From contig JAJZIF010000306.1 of NCBI GenBank assembly GCA_021810735.1, positions 1 to 5,330 on the forward strand: DNA of 5,330 bases, given 5' to 3'. This DNA is from Acidobacteriota bacterium (GTDB taxonomy: Bacteria > Acidobacteriota > Terriglobia > Terriglobales > Acidobacteriaceae). Shown piece by piece: positions 1 to 5,289 of the stretch; the first letter of the stretch is position 1; each line of letters starts with the position of its first letter. The notes below the pieces were generated by a model. The model ran no database searches. It had not been told where the DNA came from and was given only the letters and a program-made list of their open reading frames with translations. A program made the position numbers and the translations under genes.

Positions 1-1
1 C

Positions 2-557
2 ATCGCCACGGTGGACCAGGACGCGACCATCATCGAAAGCCACAAGCAGCAGGCGCTCAGCACCTATGAAGGCGAGCGCGGCAGAAAGACACGCAGCCAC
101 TGCGCGCTACGTGGCGATTCGCATTCGTCCGCGGCAGGAGGAACTGCTTGCCGACGGCAATCGGGTGAAGCATTTTGCCGTGCTGAGCAACCTGTGGGAG
201 TGGAATGCGGAACGGCTGATCCAGTGGCATCGGGAGAAGGCGGGGACGATTGAAGCGGTGCCTGACGTGCTGAAGAACGAGCTGGCCGGAGGCGTGATGC
301 CGAGCAAATACTTTGGCGCGAATGCAGCCTGGCTGCGGCTGGCGGCGATCGCGCACAATGTGCTGACGGCGTTGAAGCGCATCGCGCTGCCTGCGGAGCT
401 GGTGCGTGCCCGGCCCAAGCGGCTGCGCTTTCTGATCATCAACACGGCGGGGCGGTTGGTGCAACATGCGCGGAAAATGCGGCTGCGGCGGGCCACATTG
501 GAAGAGCGCATTGCCCTATGGAAGGAGGCCTTGCGACTGCTGCCGATCGCTACATGA
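2..557 (+). pseudogene. IS1380-family transposase remnant, internally deleted and frameshifted
   Basis: Two pieces of one transposase lie in different frames. In the frame that includes position 11, the translation reads ATVDQDATIIESHK then ALSTYEGERG, typical of the first acidic catalytic block of IS1380-type DDE transposases. Family resemblance stops at about position 83. From about 105 to the TGA at 555-557 the next frame gives the C-terminal part: RYVAIRIRPRQEELL, VKHFAV, LIQWHREKAGTIE, KNELAGGVMP and ARPKRLRFLIIN, all characteristic of the end of these proteins. The middle, which should carry the remaining catalytic acids, is missing, by my recollection of the family well over 100 codons. 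The change of frame shows a deletion junction between about 83 and 105. The 5' part lies outside the window. The product cannot be an active transposase. The ATG at 66 falls next to the junction and is not a native start. The terminal repeat of the element cannot be placed without the other end. Confidence 0.88.
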
Positions 558-1059
558 GAGAAGGCTGCGGCACGCGTATCGACGGATTTTCCTGAGCCGA
601 TTTTGATCGACCAAGGTGGAACTATGTCTTGAAGCGACGCTGGAGGGTTGACCAGCGACCGGAGACGGCGGCCGTCTCATAGAAGCCTATTTGCAGGCCA
701 GATGCGCTGCGGAAACTCCTGTCAGCGATCCAAATCCCCCTCGCCGCAACCCCTTTCAAACCTTACCGACGGATTATGGTAGTAGGGTCGCCCATTCTAA
801 ATTGACCACAACATCTGGTACTTTGCTGAAACAACCGGATAAGCAAGAGGCAGCTACCCCGCTAACGGTAAACCCCCATTGCAGCCCGTTGCGGTCTGTC
901 TTCGGCGGATGGTACCCTGCTTGTATCGTGCCTTGGATATCATCATTGTCGATGGCTACGGTATTGAGTTTCGCCACTTGTACTGGGGCTAACCATATCT
1001 CAATGGGCTATCATGGGCCTAATTTTTTGTACTGTCTGTAAATTATTGATTCTAAAAAC
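558..1059. other. Noncoding stretch between transposase remnant and tRNA
   Basis: About 500 bases without a gene I can support. An open frame at 691-1041 on the plus strand is rich in Pro, Thr and Cys, has no recognisable motif and no ribosome binding site, and looks accidental. A 67-codon minus-strand frame at 774-977 is similarly unsupported. The first part (558 to perhaps 640) probably still belongs to the IS remnant. The last part is A/T-rich (1021-1058) and should contain the promoter of the tRNA gene, but I see only a weak TTGTAC at 1027-1032 without a good -10 partner. Confidence 0.6.
662..678. repeat. Short perfect hairpin in noncoding DNA
   Basis: GAGACGG at 662-668 pairs perfectly with CCGTCTC at 672-678 around a three-base loop. 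There is no T-run on either side, so it is not a normal intrinsic terminator. It lies about 105 bases past the transposase stop codon, a distance where an insertion sequence end could lie, but nothing shows that it is one. Confidence 0.35.
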
Positions 1060-1135
1060 GCCGACGTAGCTCAGTTGGTAGAGCAGCTGATTCGTAATCA
1101 GCAGGTCATCGGTTCAAGTCCGATCGTCGGCTCCA
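1060..1135 (+). tRNA. tRNA-Thr (anticodon CGU)
   Basis: A full cloverleaf can be drawn by hand. The acceptor stem is GCCGACG (1060-1066) with CGTCGGC (1125-1131). The D arm is GCTC (1069-1072) with GAGC (1081-1084) around AGTTGGTA. The anticodon stem is GCTGA (1086-1090) with TCAGC (1098-1102) around loop TTCGTAA, so the anticodon is CGT at 1093-1095, which reads ACG threonine codons. The variable loop is AGGTC and the T arm is ATCGG / CCGAT around TTCAAGT. The discriminator base is T at 1132 and CCA is encoded at 1133-1135. All stems are fully paired, so the gene looks functional. A T-rich run (TTTCTTTTTT, 1138-1147) immediately downstream could help end transcription. No neighbouring tRNA is present. 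Confidence 0.97.
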
Positions 1136-1397
1136 GATTTCTTTTTTCCATTCAGCCCCTGCGTTTGAGTCCACTTGGTTTGCCTTCACTCGCCAATCCC
1201 GCAGCGTGCCCGCGCGAGGGATTCTTCTGGCCAAATGAGGAACAGTTGAGATCCAAGGATGAGGATGCACGGATTTTGAGGTCATGCCATGTGGGGTCAA
1301 CCGCCCCATATAATTGCCTGAAAACAAAAGATGCCGGGACTTGGTCTGATCCTTGGCGAATCAAATTGGCGCGCAGGTGTTAAGACAGGAGGAAAGC
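1136..1397 (+). promoter_or_regulatory. Intergenic control region upstream of the sugar-acid cluster
   Basis: This 262-base gap between the tRNA and the first dehydrogenase gene holds no convincing gene. It is the natural place for the cluster promoter. Three things are visible: a consensus -10 hexamer TATAAT at 1309-1314, an inverted repeat overlapping it (1289-1311), and an imperfect direct repeat upstream, CCAAATGAGGA at 1231-1241 and CCAAGGATGAGGA at 1253-1265. No good -35 hexamer sits 16-18 bases before the -10, which would fit a promoter that needs an activator. Transcription from this -10 would give a leader of roughly 75 bases before the start at 1398. Confidence 0.45.
1289..1311. promoter_or_regulatory. 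Inverted repeat overlapping a TATAAT hexamer, possible operator
   Basis: ATGTGGGG (1289-1296) faces CCCCATAT (1304-1311) around a seven-base spacer. Seven of eight positions pair and the eighth is a G.T wobble. The right arm runs into the TATAAT at 1309-1314, so a protein bound here would cover the -10 element. This fits a repressor operator for the downstream catabolic genes. It could also form a small hairpin, though not in the transcript made from this promoter. No regulator gene is present in the window. Confidence 0.35.
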
Positions 1398-2213
1398 ATG
1401 ATGCGAATGGATGGAAAAATTGCGGTCGTTACCGGGGGCGCGACCGGCATTGGCGCAGCGACTGCGCTGAAGTTATGCGAACTCGGCGCTTCTGTTGCCG
1501 TTCTGGACCGCAATGCGGAAGTCGCGGAGGAAACGGTCGGGACGCTTCGAGAGAGAGGATGCCGGGCGAGTTTTCATCCGTGTGATGTTGCAGTGGAATC
1601 GCAAATGCAAAAGGCAATGGCGGAGGTCGTGGATCGTTATGGAGCGCTCCATGTGCTGGTCAGCAATGCCGGCATCCAGCGTTATGGCGATGTGGTATCC
1701 ACAAGCGCCAAGGTCTGGGACGAAACATTCGATGTCCACGTCAAGGGATGTTTCCACGCGACCAAGTTCGCTATTCCAGCCATGCTCGCGTCCGGGGGCG
1801 GGGCCATTGTGATCGTCGCGTCCGTGCAGAGCTTTACCGCCGTCAACAACTCTGCCGCCTACGTAGCCGCCAAACATGCGCTGGTGGGGATCACCCGCTC
1901 GGTCGCATTGGATTTCGCTTCCAGAAATATCAGGGCAAACTGCGTGTGTCCGGGAGCGGTCGATACGCCGTTGTTGCGTGGAGCAGCGGAAATGACAGGC
2001 TCACCAGAAAAATTGATCCAGGCGCTGGGCAGGATGCACGTTCTAGGTCGCATCGCTCGCCCTGAAGAAATTGCGAACGCGATCGCGTTTCTCGCCAGCG
2101 ACGCGGCATCGTTTATTACTGGGACCAGCTTGATTGTGGATGGAGGGCTGCTGGTGCCGACCGGCGGCATGGGATTTCAGGAATCCGGCATTGGAACGGA
2201 GGGGAAAGAGTGA
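1398..2213 (+). CDS. Short-chain dehydrogenase/reductase (classical SDR), first of a tandem pair
   Basis: NAD(P)-dependent oxidoreductase of the classical SDR family, cytosolic, 271 aa from the chosen start. The Rossmann glycine motif TGGATGIG is at residues 12-19. Asp37 closes the second strand (VAVLD), which favours NAD over NADP. SNAG is at 89-92, the catalytic Ser142-Tyr155-Lys159 set is spaced as usual, PG is at 185-186, and ITGTSLIVDGG lies near the end, followed by a tail of about 20 residues. The usual active-site Asn in the VNVKG segment is replaced by His114 (DVHVKG). The start is ATG 1398, chosen for the strong AGGAGGA at 1387-1393; ATG 1401 is equally possible, and TTG 1353 is open but has no such signal. 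It is the first gene of the cluster and overlaps the next by four bases. Beside an FAH hydrolase and uxuA, likely substrates are sugars or sugar acids: fructuronate reductase, a sugar 1-dehydrogenase or a 2-keto-3-deoxy-acid dehydrogenase. The substrate cannot be read from the sequence. Confidence 0.93.
   Translation: MMRMDGKIAVVTGGATGIGAATALKLCELGASVAVLDRNAEVAEETVGTLRERGCRASFHPCDVAVESQMQKAMAEVVDRYGALHVLVSNAGIQRYGDVVSTSAKVWDETFDVHVKGCFHATKFAIPAMLASGGGAIVIVASVQSFTAVNNSAAYVAAKHALVGITRSVALDFASRNIRANCVCPGAVDTPLLRGAAEMTGSPEKLIQALGRMHVLGRIARPEEIANAIAFLASDAASFITGTSLIVDGGLLVPTGGMGFQESGIGTEGKE
2198..2204 (+). promoter_or_regulatory. Ribosome binding site that fixes the GTG start of the second SDR
   Basis: GGAGGGG lies inside the last codons of the first SDR gene, five bases before GTG 2210. 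No ATG in the right frame sits near the start of the conserved protein, so this signal and the four-base overlap decide the start. Confidence 0.75.
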
Positions 2214-2980
2214 GCACGGAAGGGAAACTGGCGGGGAAGGTTGCTGTCATCACGGGATCGGCGGCAGGTATTGGCCGCGCCTCCAGCCTGCTGTTCGCAA
2301 AGGAAGGCGCGAGCATTGCGGCGGTCGATTGCGACCAGGCTGGCAATGCGGGCCTGGTGGAGGAAATCCGTCGCAACGGTGGCAGTGCGGAGGCGCTGAC
2401 CGCAGACGTTTCTTCCGCCGAGGAAGTGGAACGAGTGGTCCAGCAAGTCATGGCTCGCTGGAACAAGGTCGACATACTTTTCAATAACGCCGGGATCGTC
2501 GGGGGGGGCAAGATCCATACTCTGACGGAAGAAGAATGGGACCGCTCCTTTGCCATCAATGTGAAAAGCATGTTCCTGTTCAGCCGGGCGGTCATTCCGG
2601 CATTTTTGCAGCAAGGAGGCGGCGTCATTCTGAACACCTCTTCGACGACAGCCTTTCGCGTGGTCGCGGATCGCGCTCTTTACACCGCTACCAAGGGTGC
2701 CATCTATTCGCTGACGAAATCCATGGCCATCGACTACGCCGCGGACAGAATTCGCGTGAACTGTCTTTGCCCGGGAACGACGGACACACCGTCGTTGCGA
2801 GCGCGCCTGAGCGCCAGGGGAAATACCGAGGAAATGACGAAGCAGTTCATTGCGCGGCAGCCATTGGGGCGGCTCGGGACCGCTGAGGAGATGGCCAAGG
2901 CTGCGCTCTATCTGGTTTCCGACGACGCCAGCTTTGTGACCGGATCGGCGTTTCAAATCGATGGAGGAATGTCTCTTTGA
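2210..2980 (+). CDS. Short-chain dehydrogenase/reductase, candidate 2-keto-3-deoxy sugar-acid dehydrogenase
   Basis: Second classical SDR, 256 aa, a standard length. TGSAAGIG is at residues 15-22, Asp40 ends strand two (NAD preference), and NNAG is at 92-95. The complete catalytic tetrad is present: Asn117 (INVK), Ser145, Tyr158 and Lys162. PG is at 188-189 and the protein ends FQIDGGMSL. It starts at GTG 2210, whose last two bases begin the TGA stop of the upstream SDR (GTGA overlap). GGAGGGG at 2198-2204 lies five bases before it, so translation is probably coupled to the first SDR. The two SDRs are clearly related but diverged, so this is not a recent duplication. Followed by an FAH-family hydrolase, its likeliest job is oxidation of a 2-keto-3-deoxy acid to a 2,4-diketo acid, as in the non-phosphorylative L-fucose and L-rhamnose routes. 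A KduD-like KDG 5-dehydrogenase is an alternative. A run of eight G (2501-2508) encodes Gly98-Gly100. Confidence 0.93.
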   Translation: MSTEGKLAGKVAVITGSAAGIGRASSLLFAKEGASIAAVDCDQAGNAGLVEEIRRNGGSAEALTADVSSAEEVERVVQQVMARWNKVDILFNNAGIVGGGKIHTLTEEEWDRSFAINVKSMFLFSRAVIPAFLQQGGGVILNTSSTTAFRVVADRALYTATKGAIYSLTKSMAIDYAADRIRVNCLCPGTTDTPSLRARLSARGNTEEMTKQFIARQPLGRLGTAEEMAKAALYLVSDDASFVTGSAFQIDGGMSL

Positions 2981-3078
2981 AATTGGCGCGGGGATGAATC
3001 GATACACGGAACCTTATAGCGCCAGGGAATTACAATAGAACTTATCCAGCTTCGCGATTTTCAGGAGAAACTATCCGT
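2981..3078 (+). promoter_or_regulatory. Gap before the FAH gene, possible weak internal promoter
   Basis: This 98-base gap separates the coupled SDR pair from the FAH gene and is wider than expected inside a tight operon. TACAAT at 3031-3036 resembles a -10 hexamer 43 bases before the start codon, but I see no matching -35 at the right distance. There is no hairpin with a T-run, so read-through from the SDR genes is likely. Confidence 0.2.
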
Positions 3079-3933
3079 ATGCGATTGATACGATTCGGCC
3101 GGGTCGGCGATGAAAAACCTGGAGTAATGGACAGCCATGGAAGCCGCCTCGATTTGTCCGCCCATTTTGAAGACTGGAACAGGGCGTTCTTCGGGTCGAG
3201 CGATGTCAAGCGCCTGGGAGGAATTCTCCAGCGTGACGCGTCATCCCTGCCAACCGTCCCAAAAACCGAGCGTTGGGCTGCGCCTGTGGCCCGTCCGGGT
3301 AAAGTGATTTGCATCGGACTGAATTATTCCGATCATGCGGCGGAGTCTGGAATGCCGATTCCCGCCGAGCCGATTGTCTTTCTAAAAGCGTCGAATACCG
3401 TGGTCGGTCCCTGTGACGATCTGCAAATTCCGCGGGGAAGCGAAAAGACAGATTGGGAGGTGGAGCTGGGTGTGGTGATCGGGCAGCAAGCTAGGTACAT
3501 CGCTTCAGTGGATGCGGCGCAATCGCATATCGCCGGATATTGCCTGAGCCATGATGTTTCCGAGCGCGCTTTTCAACTGGAGCGCGGCGGCCAATGGACC
3601 AAGGGAAAAAGTTGCGACACGTTCAACCCTCTGGGGCCGTGGCTGGCAACGCCGGACGAGATCGAGAACCCGAACGCACTGAACATGAAACTGTGGGTCA
3701 ACGGGGACCTGCGCCAGAACGGGACGACGGCGAAGATGGTCTTCAATCCTGCTTTCCTGGTGCATTATTTGTCGCAGTTCATGACGCTCGAGCCAGGAGA
3801 TTTGATCTCAACCGGAACGCCGCCCGGTGTGGGTCTCGGAATGAAACCGCCGCAATATCTGAAGGTCGGCGACACGGTTGAACTGGAAATCGACCACCTT
3901 GGCCGACAAAAGCAGCGGTGTATCTCGTCGTAA
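3079..3933 (+). CDS. FAH-family hydrolase, candidate 2,4-diketo-3-deoxy sugar-acid hydrolase
   Basis: Fumarylacetoacetate hydrolase-fold protein, 284 aa, typical of bacterial members with a small N-terminal domain (about 1-70) and the catalytic domain after it. Visible signatures are GLNYSDHAAE (80-89) with the active-site His86, FLK (101-103), the metal-binding pair Glu127 and Glu129 in DWEVELG, Asp159 in SHDVSER as third ligand, KGKSCDTFNPLGP (175-187), and STGTPPGVG (244-252). All expected metal ligands are present, so it should be an active Mg/Mn-dependent enzyme cleaving C-C bonds of beta-diketo acids. The subgroup resembles hydrolases that split 2,4-diketo-3-deoxy-L-fuconate or -rhamnonate to pyruvate and lactate; related proteins are often labelled ureidoglycolate lyase. 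The start at ATG 3079 follows AGGAG at 3063-3067 with a rather long spacer of eleven bases. It is 98 bases after the second SDR and 60 before uxuA. The exact substrate is inferred from context. Confidence 0.92.
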   Translation: MRLIRFGRVGDEKPGVMDSHGSRLDLSAHFEDWNRAFFGSSDVKRLGGILQRDASSLPTVPKTERWAAPVARPGKVICIGLNYSDHAAESGMPIPAEPIVFLKASNTVVGPCDDLQIPRGSEKTDWEVELGVVIGQQARYIASVDAAQSHIAGYCLSHDVSERAFQLERGGQWTKGKSCDTFNPLGPWLATPDEIENPNALNMKLWVNGDLRQNGTTAKMVFNPAFLVHYLSQFMTLEPGDLISTGTPPGVGLGMKPPQYLKVGDTVELEIDHLGRQKQRCISS

Positions 3934-3993
3934 TGCCAGCAGCTTTTCCATGCTGAATTTACCTCCTCAAGTCCACACAGGATGGATGCCGCA

Positions 3994-5043
3994 ATGAAGA
4001 TGAGTTTTCGGTGGTACGGGAAATCCGATCCGGTCAAGCTGGAACATATCCGGCAAATTCCAGGGATGCATGGCATCGTCTCCGCACTTTACGATGTACC
4101 GCTCGGAGAGGCATGGCCGGTCGATAAAATCCTCGCGCTGAAAAGCTCGATTGAAGCCCATGGTTTCGCGTTCGAGGTGGTCGAAAGCGTAGGACTTCAT
4201 GAGGACATCAAGCTGGGCAAGCCGACCCGCGACCAGTGGATCCAAAACTATTGCCAGACCTTGGAACGCCTGGCATCTGCTGGCGTCAAGGTTGTTTGTT
4301 ACAACTTTATGCCCGTGTTTGAGTGGATGCGCACGAGCCTGGACCTCAAACTCCCCGATGGCTCGACGAGTACCGCGTTCGATGTTGATGCTGCGTTCAG
4401 TGTCGAACTTGGCAAAGGAGTCGCACTGCCGGGTTGGGACGCAAGATATACGGCGGAAGAATTTCGCAGCCTGATGAATGCGTATACGTCTGTTGGAGAA
4501 GAAGATCTGTGGCGAAATCTCGAGTACTTTCTGCAGAAGGTAATTCCTGTGGCAACATCGGTCGGCATCAAGATGGCCATCCATCCGGACGACCCGCCGC
4601 GACCGATTTTTGGTCTGCCCCGCGTCGTGAAAAACAGGAATGATCTTCGGCGTATTTTAGACGCGGTGGATTCGGCCGCGAACGGACTGACATTATGCTC
4701 CGGAGCGTTGGGCGCCGACGTGCGGAACGATGTCGTTGCCATGGTCAAGGAATTTGGCGGAGAGAAGCGCATTCACTTTGCGCACCTTCGCAACATCAAA
4801 GTCGATGCGCACGGTAATTTTCAGGAAACGGCGCATTGGTCGGCGGACGGTTCACTGGATATGGCCGCCATTATTCGCGCCTATGCTGAGAATGGGTTCG
4901 ACGGGTATGCGAGGCCGGACCACGGTCGCATGATCTGGGGAGAGCGAGGCAACCCAAGCTATGGACTCTACGATCGTGCTCTCGGTGCCGTGTACTTGAA
5001 CGGACTGTGGGAAGCCACCGTGAAAAATCGGAATCGCTCCTAG
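3994..5043 (+). CDS. uxuA: Mannonate dehydratase UxuA
   Basis: D-mannonate dehydratase (EC 4.2.1.8), a cytosolic TIM-barrel enzyme that removes water from D-mannonate to give 2-keto-3-deoxy-D-gluconate in hexuronate catabolism. From this start it has 349 aa, the length of the shorter, Gram-positive-type UxuA. The start MKMSFRWYG, the segment [21 protein letters not shown] (23-42 region), the HPDDPP motif (197-202), LCSGALGAD (234-242), HFAHLRN (261-267) and [11 protein letters not shown] (307-317) are all diagnostic. His197, Cys235, His264 and Asp309 match in order and spacing the metal ligands described for the Streptococcus suis enzyme, and Tyr326 lies in the conserved C-terminal segment. 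ATG 3994 is preferred because AGGATGG (3979-3985) is eight bases upstream and the family normally begins at this point. ATG 3982 gives four extra residues and ATG 4000 two fewer. It is the last gene of the cluster, 60 bases after the FAH gene. Confidence 0.95.
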   Translation: MKMSFRWYGKSDPVKLEHIRQIPGMHGIVSALYDVPLGEAWPVDKILALKSSIEAHGFAFEVVESVGLHEDIKLGKPTRDQWIQNYCQTLERLASAGVKVVCYNFMPVFEWMRTSLDLKLPDGSTSTAFDVDAAFSVELGKGVALPGWDARYTAEEFRSLMNAYTSVGEEDLWRNLEYFLQKVIPVATSVGIKMAIHPDDPPRPIFGLPRVVKNRNDLRRILDAVDSAANGLTLCSGALGADVRNDVVAMVKEFGGEKRIHFAHLRNIKVDAHGNFQETAHWSADGSLDMAAIIRAYAENGFDGYARPDHGRMIWGERGNPSYGLYDRALGAVYLNGLWEATVKNRNRS

Positions 5044-5059
5044 CCGCGAAATGCTCTAT

Positions 5060-5179
5060 AGCCGGTTTACAGTTTGTATCGTCATTTCGTGGCGAGAAAT
5101 CGCGACGATACCCGCATCGTAAATGCTGCAATCGCCCTCTGGATTCTTCCATTTTGATTGCAGTATCTGTAAACCCGCT
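5060..5179 (+). ncRNA. Candidate structured element: three-way junction of nested inverted repeats
   Basis: Three stems nest without conflict. The closing stem pairs 5060-5072 (AGCCGGTTTACAG) with 5167-5179 (CTGTAAACCCGCT), 12 of 13 positions matching and one C-C mismatch. The left arm pairs GTATCGTC (5076-5083) with GACGATAC (5104-5111), then a three-base bulge, then ATTTC (5084-5088) with GAAAT (5096-5100), and a seven-base loop. The right arm pairs 5123-5133 (ATGCTGCAATC) with 5156-5166 (GATTGCAGTAT), eleven pairs including one G.U. The right arm and closing stem abut with no unpaired base, allowing coaxial stacking. The single wobble is G.U only if the plus strand is transcribed, which favours an RNA made from that strand, perhaps the uxuA 3' end. 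The left arm resembles the GTCATTTCG...GAGAAATC palindromes of acidobacterial intergenic DNA, so a DNA-level repeat or small mobile element is the main alternative. It matches no riboswitch or ribozyme core that I recognise. Confidence 0.5.
5081..5101. repeat. REP-like palindrome resembling an acidobacterial intergenic repeat
   Basis: GTCATTTCG followed by a short spacer and CGAGAAATC forms the tip of the left arm of the structured element. I recall closely similar sequences, GTCATTTCG...GCGAGAAATC, recurring between genes in acidobacterial genomes. This copy has a shortened centre. The identification rests on memory and only one copy is in the window. Confidence 0.4.
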
Positions 5180-5185
5180 CAAGTG

Positions 5186-5250
5186 TCCTGAGTCTGAAGT
5201 TCATTCAACAATTCGATTCATGGAAGTAAATCGAACGGCAGCACTCAGGG
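5186..5250. repeat. Second inverted-repeat cluster downstream of the three-way junction
   Basis: CCTGAGT (5187-5193) pairs with ACTCAGG (5243-5249), extendable by one T.G pair. Inside it TTCGATT (5212-5218) pairs with AATCGAA (5229-5235) around a ten-base loop, and TGAA/TTCA (5195-5198 with 5204-5207) could form a tiny third stem. The arms are perfect but short, so chance pairing is a real possibility. It starts seven bases after the larger element ends. Confidence 0.3.
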
Positions 5251-5264
5251 GCTAAACAGGCTGC

Positions 5265-5289
5265 GGAAAAACTCGCATTGAATTTTTCC
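5265..5289. repeat. A/T-rich hairpin near window end, possible weak terminator
   Basis: GGAAAAA (5265-5271) pairs with TTTTTCC (5283-5289) around an eleven-base loop. Downstream DNA is T-rich (5296-5304) but not an unbroken T-run, so a Rho-independent terminator for the uxuA transcript is possible yet weak. It may instead be part of an insertion sequence end. Confidence 0.25.

Noticed and set aside
662..678. Intrinsic terminator for the transposase remnant
   Set aside because: The hairpin is perfect but no T-run follows on either strand.
774..977. 67-codon minus-strand open frame with an IDNDDIQGTI segment faintly like a carboxypeptidase-regulatory-like domain
   Set aside because: The resemblance is ten residues at most and does not continue; too weak for a pseudogene call.
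691..1041. 116-codon plus-strand open frame between the IS remnant and the tRNA
   Set aside because: No ribosome binding site, no recognisable motif, and an unlikely composition for a real protein; treated as chance.
1075..1383. Open frame starting inside the tRNA gene
   Set aside because: It overlaps a clear tRNA and noncoding upstream DNA, and has no motif.
2177..3007. 276-codon minus-strand open frame opposite the second SDR
   Set aside because: Mirror frame of a strongly supported SDR gene; its Arg/Ser/His-rich translation is typical of antisense frames in GC-rich DNA.
3967..4584. 205-codon minus-strand open frame opposite uxuA
   Set aside because: Shadow of uxuA, whose motifs and metal ligands are complete on the plus strand.
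5060..5179. Hammerhead ribozyme or TPP riboswitch reading of the three-way junction
   Set aside because: The junction strands are TTT, an eleven-base linker and zero bases; neither the CTGATGA/GAAA hammerhead core nor the TPP conserved box is present.
5060..5179. Miniature inverted-repeat transposable element with target duplication
   Set aside because: The flanks show only a four-base GCTC repeat that overlaps the arm, not a convincing target site duplication; kept only as an alternative.
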